A DNA stretch of 11,547 nt. Origin: Asterionellopsis glacialis. Taxonomy: Eukaryota; Bacillariophyta; Plagiogrammaphyceae; Rhaphoneidales; Asterionellopsidaceae. This document shows positions 1 to 5,730 of this stretch, one piece after another; the first letter of the stretch is position 1, and each line of letters starts with the position of its first letter. Made by a program: the position numbers and the translations under genes. The notes under the pieces were generated by a model. That model saw only the letters and a list, made by a program, of their open reading frames with translations. It did no database searches and had not been told where the DNA came from. The DNA lies in contig WKLE02000532.1 in the NCBI GenBank assembly GCA_014885115.2, positions 1,818 to 13,364 on the forward strand, written 5' to 3'.

Positions 1-9
1 ATCAATATG

Positions 10-61
10 AAAGGTTTGATACTAGCTTCTGACCAAATTATGGGATGAAACGGATCATTCC
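10..61 (+). repeat. 52-bp dispersed repeat, copy A
   Basis: This segment matches bases 1422-1473 in direct orientation over 52 bp with 7 mismatches and no gap. Shared blocks include CTTCTGACCAAA and GGATCATTCC. Similarity stops abruptly on both sides. The two copies lie 1412 bp apart, and the hairpin element at 1241-1388 lies just upstream of copy B. It is probably a fragment of a genome repeat family. No coding content is visible. Confidence 0.7.
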
Positions 62-1240
62 CAGGGTGTTGGGGGCTAAAATGAGAAAAATTAAAAAAAA
101 CAAAATTTCTAGATGAAAGCACGGAAAATCTGTCCCCTGGGGGTTGAATTTTTATGTTTACAAAAAGGAGTGAATGTAAGCCAATCTACCACCTTAATTC
201 TGGAGTTTGCTGCAAGAAGAGAAAACTCCCTGTTCCGGTTGACCATAGTTATGCAACTTTAGTCAAAACCTACACAAAAAAAATTGACAGCCATCTTTCT
301 ATCTTGACAAAATTTAATTTAGGTGCAATGAAAGCAGAGGTTGCTGTCTTTCAAGAGTATGTAAGAATCTTTCCACCAAACATGTTGACTCTACCATCTC
401 AATGGTTGGTGGTAAAGTTTGATATTAGCTGATACTGCACCAGGTACCAGGTAAGCATCTGGTAGGACCTAGGACTACTGGACAAGCTTTTAAAAGCATG
501 AGAACCTAAACACACCTCGGTCTTCCATTTTTTGACTTCTTATGACTGAGTAGATACACATTAACTCTTTCAAATACCTCTTACCTGGTACTGTAGCTTC
601 TATACAACTATTTGTGCCAACAAACATTCCTAGAGCTTCAAAAATCAATTTTCTATTCAATATTAAACAACAAATGATTATTGACAAAATATGTTGGTTG
701 AAAAGAAAAAAGAAAGAAGTATTGACTTTGTGTCAATGAAGCTTGTCCTCCATCAACCCTTTAACGTACATTTTTGTGAAACTTTGCTGCAGAGTATGTA
801 TGAGTCAGATTTAGTACTTATTAATTTATACATTGTCAACTTCTTATTTGTATTATTCCAGAGCCTGGTTTGCATTTTGGTATGGTTTCAAGTGAAAAGT
901 AACTCTCAGCAAACACAGGCAGGAGAGTGCCAAAAAAATAAGTTCCTTTCCCACACATGCATCTCCCCAAGAAAACAGGAATTCACTTTTTTAAAGGTGG
1001 TAGATCAGCTTACAGCTGCCTAAGTAATTTCTACACTATTTCTACAGGATTTTGTTCCATACTGCCTGGATTTGCAAGAAGGAAAAGGGAATTCTATGAA
1101 TTGAACTACCAAAGGCTACACAAAAGATTCATCAAAAATTACTCTTTACAAGAAACACAGCGATGTCAATTTTGACACCTCAGACTTTCATTTTAACTAA
1201 TTTGTCCCATACACAACTGTTAGATAGGAACATAAACTAA

Positions 1241-1388
1241 TATATTCTGGCCCAACATGGCAGATGCAGTCCTTCATAATGTAACTTAGAGCATATGAAC
1301 ATAAATTTTGTGATTTTAGCATTTTCAGTGTTTTTGGGGGGAAATTGAACCAACTAAGAACCGCATCTGCAAGGTTGGGCCAGATTAT
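1241..1388. mobile_element. MITE-like hairpin element with 32-bp imperfect terminal inverted repeats
   Basis: Bases 1243-1274 and 1356-1387 are inverted repeats of 32 bp with about 6 mismatches, sharing the core TCTGGCCCAAC and the word GCAGATGC. The enclosed sequence is AT-rich and has no open frame. The hexamer AACTAA sits on both outer flanks (1235-1240 and 1389-1394) and could be a target-site duplication, though it is weak evidence in AT-rich DNA. Size, terminal repeats and lack of coding capacity fit a non-autonomous DNA transposon. A structured RNA hairpin is the alternative. Confidence 0.45.
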
Positions 1389-1421
1389 AACTAAAATAAT
1401 TACTAAAATATGTTATTAGTA

Positions 1422-1473
1422 AAAGGTTTGGTACTCACTTCTGACCAAAGAATGGGATGAACTGGATCATTCC
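1422..1473 (+). repeat. 52-bp dispersed repeat, copy B
   Basis: Second copy of the repeat at 10-61 (45 of 52 positions identical, same orientation). It begins 34 bp after the hairpin element ending at 1388. The reverse complement contains a GTGAGT-like donor, so an ancient exon edge is an alternative reading, but flanking stops argue against a live exon. Confidence 0.7.
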
Positions 1474-1695
1474 TGTGCTACAAAACTGGACTCTTTATTT
1501 CATAGAAATATTTAAAACTCTCTTCAACGAAAAGGCCGTCCGATAATGCGGCCACTACTACACCTTCCGGTTAAAAATAAAGGGTTGAAATAAGAGAATT
1601 CGTTAGATCCGAAACGCCGCACCAGTGATGGCCGGTACTGTACGTGTTGACCTTACCAAGAAAAACTTCTTTTCAAGACTCGTAGGCGGGGACCA

Positions 1696-1726
1696 CTCGT
1701 ACCAGGTACCGGGCCACTGGTACGAG
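1696..1726. repeat. Perfect 10-bp inverted repeat, GTAC-rich
   Basis: CTCGTACCAG at 1696-1705 is matched by its exact reverse complement at 1717-1726, with an 11-nt loop containing GTACCGGG. It lies in intergenic DNA about 400 bp upstream of the first gene and belongs to the same style of GTAC/CAGGTA palindromes found in the other gaps of this window. Confidence 0.6.
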
Positions 1727-1880
1727 AGATAAATACAATTTTCTGCTTCGATGGTTGGTTGGTCATGAGAGCTTGGTCTGTCTGTTTCATCCTCACATAA
1801 TCAAAAACAGCTTCTATCCATCTATCTGATATCATCATGAAGAAGTATTATAGTAGAATTCTTCGTTCGCATTAAAAAAG

Positions 1881-2045
1881 TACTGATACATACTCAAATC
1901 TGGACAAAGATTTCAGTTTGGGAAAAGATCCGCGCTTTTGAGATCTTTTGTACTGTAATATTAACCTAAAAATATACTGATGCATACTGAAATCTGGACA
2001 AGAAGATTCCAGTTCGGGAAAAGATACTCCGAAGAGATCTTTTGT
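1881..2045 (+). promoter_or_regulatory. Tandemly duplicated 71-bp block upstream of gene 1
   Basis: Bases 1881-1951 and 1975-2045 are diverged direct copies, each 71 bp with a 94-bp period. Both begin TACTGAT(A/G)CATACT and contain AAATCTGGACAA, then GGGAAAAGAT, and end AGATCTTTTGT. The second copy ends 77 bp before the start codon at 2123, so the array falls where a promoter would be. Conservation is concentrated in these words while the spacers between them differ, which suggests duplicated binding sites. No TATA box or initiator can be assigned with confidence. Confidence 0.5.
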
Positions 2046-2122
2046 CGTGTCATATCCCACCAACTCACTTGTCGTGAACATCATAAATTTGGAAGCCTCC
2101 TCGAGGGATCTTTACCAGAGAT

Positions 2123-3511
2123 ATGAATTCACAACCCGCTAAGATGAAGGATGATCTTTTTGTAAAAGAGGGCACCCCTCTTCTGGCATCCGATGTTGCC
2201 GAAGAAGGAATGCCTCGCGCTGAAGATGACACGAATTCGTCAGGCAACCGCAATGTAGCTCGCCTTTTTGCCGCAGGTGTGGCATTCGCCCTTCTCATCG
2301 TTGGGTTGAAGAGTAGTGGAAATACAGGTGTCCCTGAAGAAAATGTTCAAGTTCCTGTTGCATTTGAAGGACAGCCAATGTGTAAAGCTACGCTTCCTGG
2401 TTATGGGTGTGACAAGTTCCAGGCGAAGCAACTTGGAACAGGCTATAAAACTCCTCAGCAATGCGCCAACGCAGCTTTTGCCGATCCTGCGTGTACCGGA
2501 AACGAAATCATGTTTGCTCCTGTATACAACTACGCTTGGGGGTGCCGTTGCTGCAAACCGAAGCCAAGTGGTGCAATTGATGCAGTGTATTCGAAGAACC
2601 AAAACTGGGACGTTTACAAATACTCGGCTACTGTTACCAAAAGTCTCCCAAGCTATGGATGTGACAAATTTCAGGCAAAGCAACTAGGAACTGGGCATAA
2701 GACCCCTGAAATTTGTGCCGCAGCGGCATTGGCCGATCCTGCTTGTACCGGAAACGAAATCATGTTTGCTCCTGTGTACAACTACGCTTGGGGATGCCGT
2801 TGCTGCAAACCGAAGCCAAGTGGTGCCATTGATGCGGTGTATTCGAAGAACCCAAACTGGGATGTTTTCCGATACACTTCTCCTGTCAAACTCCACCAAA
2901 CCTGCACAACACCTGCGCCTACGCCAAAACCAACGAACAAACCAACAGCCACTCCGACTGAGAAGCCTACATCTAAACCCACAAAATCACCTACCGCGTC
3001 TCCTACTAGTTCTCCTACAAAATCACCTACCGTGTCTCCAACTAGTTCTCCAACTAGTTCTCCCACTAGTTCTCCCACTAGTTCTCCCACTAGTGCTCCT
3101 ACAGAATCGCCCACTGCCTCCCCAACAGACTCACCCAGTGCTTCCCCTACCGCATCTCCAACAAAGGCTCCAACACCTTTACCCACAAAGACTCCCACAG
3201 CTTCTCCAACTGTATCTGTAGAACCATCTGCTACACCAACATTGTCTCCGACGCCTAATGAATGTGTGGCTTGTAATGAAGATTCAGATTGTAAGCCGGG
3301 TGCTATGTGTTTGTGGCCCTGGAAAAAGTGTTCAGGAATTGATGGAAAAATGGATCTTGGCTGTGAATGTAACTGGAATAGTGATTGTAGATCAGGAAGT
3401 TGTGAAGGTCGCATTCCTGCGAAATGTGTGCCTAAGCTTGCAGCAGGTGAGGGATGCAACAATGATGCAGACTGTTTATCTGGCGAATGTAGCTGGTTCA
3501 AGTGTAAGTAA
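2123..3511 (+). CDS. Predicted type II membrane or secreted Cys-rich protein with tandem 84-aa repeats and PT-rich linker
   Basis: The 462-aa frame starts at the first ATG after an in-frame TAA at 2084. Residues 1-45 are an acidic tail containing E16-G-T-P-L-L, an acidic-dileucine pattern. Residues 46-62 form one short hydrophobic segment flanked by R43/R47 and K63, read as a signal anchor. Two cysteine-rich units follow (91-174 and 175-258), each with six Cys (C96, C114, C124, C141, C143, C144 in unit 1) and the motif WGCRCC. Residues 263-378 are a Pro-Thr/Ser-Pro-Thr linker, probably extended and O-glycosylated. The tail 379-462 has 14 Cys in three CNxDxDCxSGxC-like modules, reminiscent of small disulfide knots or of frustule-associated acidic Cys-rich domains, though not a clear match. 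I infer display at the cell surface or in the endomembrane lumen, with possible wall or adhesive function. The family is not recognised by name. No intron is required. Confidence 0.88.
   Translation: MNSQPAKMKDDLFVKEGTPLLASDVAEEGMPRAEDDTNSSGNRNVARLFAAGVAFALLIVGLKSSGNTGVPEENVQVPVAFEGQPMCKATLPGYGCDKFQAKQLGTGYKTPQQCANAAFADPACTGNEIMFAPVYNYAWGCRCCKPKPSGAIDAVYSKNQNWDVYKYSATVTKSLPSYGCDKFQAKQLGTGHKTPEICAAAALADPACTGNEIMFAPVYNYAWGCRCCKPKPSGAIDAVYSKNPNWDVFRYTSPVKLHQTCTTPAPTPKPTNKPTATPTEKPTSKPTKSPTASPTSSPTKSPTVSPTSSPTSSPTSSPTSSPTSAPTESPTASPTDSPSASPTASPTKAPTPLPTKTPTASPTVSVEPSATPTLSPTPNECVACNEDSDCKPGAMCLWPWKKCSGIDGKMDLGCECNWNSDCRSGSCEGRIPAKCVPKLAAGEGCNNDADCLSGECSWFKCK
2393..2896 (+). repeat. In-frame tandem duplication, 2 x 252 bp, encoding the Cys-rich units
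   Basis: Unit 1 (2393-2644) and unit 2 (2645-2896) are exactly 252 bp each and abut without a spacer. All six cysteines and the segment from C124 to N159 (unit 1 numbering) are identical in protein. Divergence is uneven: codons 91-119 differ at 20 of 29 positions between units, while codons 120-164 differ at only 7 of 45. Confidence 0.9.
2981..3100 (+). repeat. 12-bp and 36-bp coding minisatellite in the PT linker
   Basis: Bases 2981-3016 and 3017-3052 are a 36-bp duplication beginning ACAAAATCACCTACC. From 3041 to 3100 there are five tandem 12-mers of the form ACTAGTTCTCCN, three of them identical, each encoding Thr-Ser-Ser-Pro, with the last varied to Thr-Ser-Ala-Pro. The period is a multiple of three, so copy-number change keeps the frame. 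This is the part of the gene most likely to vary in length between alleles. Confidence 0.9.
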
Positions 3512-3527
3512 ACAGAAAGGGATTCAT

Positions 3528-3575
3528 CATGTCACTTCGCTTGACCCCAGTGAGTCATGCACGTATCGTGACATG
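3528..3575. repeat. 8-bp perfect inverted repeat just after the gene 1 stop
   Basis: CATGTCAC at 3528-3535 pairs with GTGACATG at 3568-3575 across a 32-nt loop, beginning 17 bp after the stop codon. In a transcript it would form a modest stem in the proximal 3' UTR. The stem is short, so its significance is uncertain. Confidence 0.35.
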
Positions 3576-4166
3576 GTATACATGTCTTCTCTTTTTTCAA
3601 ACGTTCTCCAAAGGTTATTAGGGTTTCCAGTGCATACTCTTGTGGCACAAATGCAGCGTAGTAAAATAGAATGCGTTCCCTTCTTTATTGATATTATTGT
3701 TTTGAACAAGTGTTGGCATTTATCTATGTGTTCGACAGTATTTTTTTTAATTGATTCCAGTGTGTTGCAAGTATGTAAAATATTTGTTATATACATGTAA
3801 AATAGATGGATCCCTTCGGCCGTTAAAAGCTACACATCATTTTTAAAATATCCAAAACTGTTTTTCCAAATATATAAAATAATTTGATTTTAGGCGGGAG
3901 TCCCAAGAAAATAAAAAGAAGTATTAATACCAGGTATAGTACATACCGGTAACTGGAACTGCAGACGCACGGTACCCATCATTTTTTTTGTCCAACGAGC
4001 AGGACTACGAACGTCTCAGGACTACCATTACTCATCCTTAAGTAATTAAGTACGAGCTACCGTCCCTTTTAGTACTGTACCTCGTACCATGTACTTGTAC
4101 TATTAATAACTACTGTTTAACAGTTGCTGGTAAGGATTCTTGGACCTTCATAAAGTTCGGAACTAC

Positions 4167-4200
4167 CAGGTACGTATCTGTAGGGTCCTCTACGTACCTG
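4167..4200. repeat. Perfect 10-bp inverted repeat, GTAC-rich
   Basis: CAGGTACGTA at 4167-4176 is matched by TACGTACCTG at 4191-4200 with a 14-nt spacer. It belongs to the GTAC/CAGGTA palindromic sequence of the spacer between the two genes. Confidence 0.6.
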
Positions 4201-4340
4201 TTACCTGGTAAGGTCTACCCGTACCCGGTATGACAGTGTCAAAAGAGCATGGTTCCCACATGCTGTGTACCCCGGTATCGCATTACGTGATTCAGACGCC
4301 GGATCGCATCCCATTTATTCGAAGTACTCCAAGTACTATC

Positions 4341-4354
4341 TGTAGAATTCTACA
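4341..4354. promoter_or_regulatory. 14-bp perfect palindrome upstream of gene 2
   Basis: TGTAGAATTCTACA is self-complementary over all 14 bases and lies 177 bp before the candidate first exon at 4531. A near copy of one half (GTAGAATTCT) occurs at 1853-1862 upstream of gene 1, and a degenerate version at 4386-4397. It could be a dimeric transcription-factor site. Function is inferred from symmetry and position only. Confidence 0.25.
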
Positions 4355-4456
4355 TAAGTCGAAGTTTCTTACCAGAGTTTATCACGTAGAATTATACGAA
4401 AGGGAAATGACAAAGAAAGATCGGCAAAAATCTCCCCTCACCGGGTGATCGAGTGG

Positions 4457-4480
4457 GAGTCGTCGAGTCGTCGAGTCGTC
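4457..4480 (+). repeat. Three tandem copies of GAGTCGTC
   Basis: The octamer GAGTCGTC is repeated three times without interruption. The period is not a multiple of three, so it is more likely leader or promoter sequence than coding. It ends 51 bp before the candidate ATG at 4531. Confidence 0.7.
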
Positions 4481-4530
4481 TTCTCGTTCGATACACGTAC
4501 TCTCTTCGTGATCTTGAATTCTTTCAACAC

Positions 4531-4701
4531 ATGAATGCAATGATGGAAGAGTCGTCCAAAGATAAATGCAGTACCGCTACGACTTTAAAATTGGAGCGAC
4601 AAGAAATATTGTCTCCATTGTCCACAAAGATCGAAAGAACATCATCATCGACGATGGCACAAAGACAAACATCAGTGATGTCTGGGGAATATGGAATCTC
4701 G
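4531..4701 (+). CDS. Candidate 5' exon of the TAZ gene (57 codons)
   Basis: This open segment starts at an ATG (second and third Met at codons 4 and 5) and ends TCG just before GTGAGT, a good splice donor. Joining it to the acceptor at 5715 leaves the frame intact: the next codons are ACC TCC GAA CGA ACG, then the ATG at 5731. That adds 62 residues to the TAZ protein and gives 1710 aa in total. The encoded peptide is polar, Ser/Thr/Glu/Lys-rich and disordered-looking, like the rest of the N-terminus, with no domain. The acceptor has a pyrimidine tract and CTAAC/CTGAC branch-like words at 5667-5678. The weak points are the ~1-kb intron, long for a diatom, and the one-in-three chance of a frame match. 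It may equally be a non-coding 5' UTR exon. Confidence 0.38.
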
Positions 4702-5715
4702 GTGAGTTCATTATTTTTTCATAATTTTTTTTGAGTTTTGTATACTGTATATATAGTGATGAGAGTGGTACATGTTTGCCTTCAAGTTATATACTTATGA
4801 GGGGTGTCTCTCGTCTATTTTTCTTACCAGTCGAAAAACCTGTATCGAAATTAAGAACCAATCGATTCCTGTCTCTTGCTTATTTAACTTTGTTTTTCTA
4901 AATAGTTTTTGGAGGCTTCTTTTCTGTGAGAAAAGTCCATTATATTTAAGCCACATCTCAAGAGGAGTTTCTCCTGTTTGATAATGTTGCATTTTGAATA
5001 AATTTACCTGGTATATTCTGTCCTGGCCGTCTGTTCATCGAAGTTCAAATGGGCTGTTCTTTCATTGGTGAAACAAATGCATACGTGGTATCGGATTGAT
5101 ATCGCTTACGTGCGAACTTGTTTCACTAAATTTTTCGAAGCCATCACAGTTCCTTAAGTGGAAAACAATACATAAGAAGAATAAGTTAAAATGGTTGGCT
5201 GACGAAAGGGATCTTGAGATTGATTGAATTTTGATTGGCACAGTGAAATACGCACGAAGGAAACAGTTCGATCGAATGATTTTTCTTGTTTTCGGGCTGT
5301 GTGTTGAATGCCCTTGTTGTGCTTTGTTTGTTCTCTCTAGAGGCTCTAGTACGAGTAGTAGGACTACATGGTAAAACGAACAAAAACAACAACACGAGAG
5401 GCCTACTGTAGGATTGCATGTAAGACTACCTGTGTATGTTTGGGCTTGACCGCGTGTCTTTCGAAAAGTGCATGGCGTTACAGCTAGCACATCTGAAAAA
5501 GGCACACACATTCCATAACACACTCTGTACAAAGACACATTGTCTCGTTGAAAAAGCATTCGTCACCTTTCAAATCTTGATCATTACTCAAGCTTTCTTT
5601 GAACTCGCTCCTTGGTGCAGTTCACAACATTTTCAACTAACTAATTGGAGTTGAAATACTTCTTTGCTAACAACTGACTGTACATGTATTATTCTTTTTC
5701 CGCCTACCTCTGTAG
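4702..5715 (+). other. Candidate long first intron (1014 bp) of the TAZ gene, or promoter region
   Basis: It is bounded by GTGAGT at 4702 and by a pyrimidine-rich run ending CTGTAG at 5715. The interior is AT-rich, contains one AGGACTAC word (5360-5367) typical of the non-coding gaps here, and has no supported gene on either strand; a 165-codon minus-strand frame at 5062-5559 has no motif. If the exon at 4531 is not real, this stretch is the promoter and leader of the gene starting at 5731. An in-frame TAG overlaps the acceptor (5713-5715), so the main exon must begin at 5716 or later. Confidence 0.4.
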
Positions 5716-5730
5716 ACCTCCGAACGAACG

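Larger units (their letters stand above)
1..1880. other. AT-rich intergenic region without a convincing gene
   Basis: The stretch is AT-rich with many stops in all frames. The few open frames (up to 110 codons) have no recognisable motif and low-complexity, AT-driven composition. What it does hold is repeat-like: two copies of a 52-bp sequence, a hairpin element at 1241-1388, an inverted repeat at 1696-1726, and scattered GTAC/CAGGTA/CTAGGACTAC words such as those at 440-480. It probably represents intergenic DNA with old mobile-element debris. An untranslated RNA cannot be excluded from sequence alone. Confidence 0.6.
3512..4410. other. 3' flank of gene 1 and intergenic spacer
   Basis: No convincing gene. 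The first ~300 bp are T-rich and probably hold the 3' UTR; overlapping open frames on both strands here have no recognisable content. From about 3900 to 4230 the sequence becomes dense in GTAC, CAGGTA, GGTACC and AGGACTAC words, including AGGACTAC at 4001-4008 and 4018-4025. An open frame of 72 codons at 4230-4448 shows no motif and probably lies in the promoter or leader of gene 2. Confidence 0.55.

Noticed and set aside
154..432. 92-codon plus-strand frame near the left end
   Set aside because: No recognisable domain, AT-driven composition, and repeats on both sides; kept only as part of the intergenic region.
691..1023. 110-codon plus-strand frame
   Set aside because: No motif or coding bias visible; possible partial hydrophobic run reflects T-rich DNA.
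2715..3221. Plus-strand 168-codon frame rich in Leu-Pro-Leu-Val
   Set aside because: Overlapping frame of the same repetitive stretch; the main frame has the membrane segment, paired cysteines and in-frame repeats that indicate the real reading.
2782..3501. Minus-strand 239-codon frame with VGELVGE-type repeats
   Set aside because: It is the antisense shadow of the PT/SPT linker and Cys-rich tail of gene 1; the repeats come from the 12-bp minisatellite.
4230..4448. 72-codon frame just upstream of gene 2
   Set aside because: Too short and featureless; overlaps the expected promoter or leader and a 14-bp palindrome.
4702..4757. Alternative short intron with acceptor at the TATATATAG near 4757
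   Set aside because: It would place an in-frame TGA right after the junction, and the sequence before it lacks a good pyrimidine tract compared with the acceptor at 5715.
5062..5559. Minus-strand 165-codon frame with several cysteines and hydrophobic runs
   Set aside because: No motif, and it lies in a stretch that reads as intron or leader and contains an AGGACTAC word typical of non-coding DNA here.
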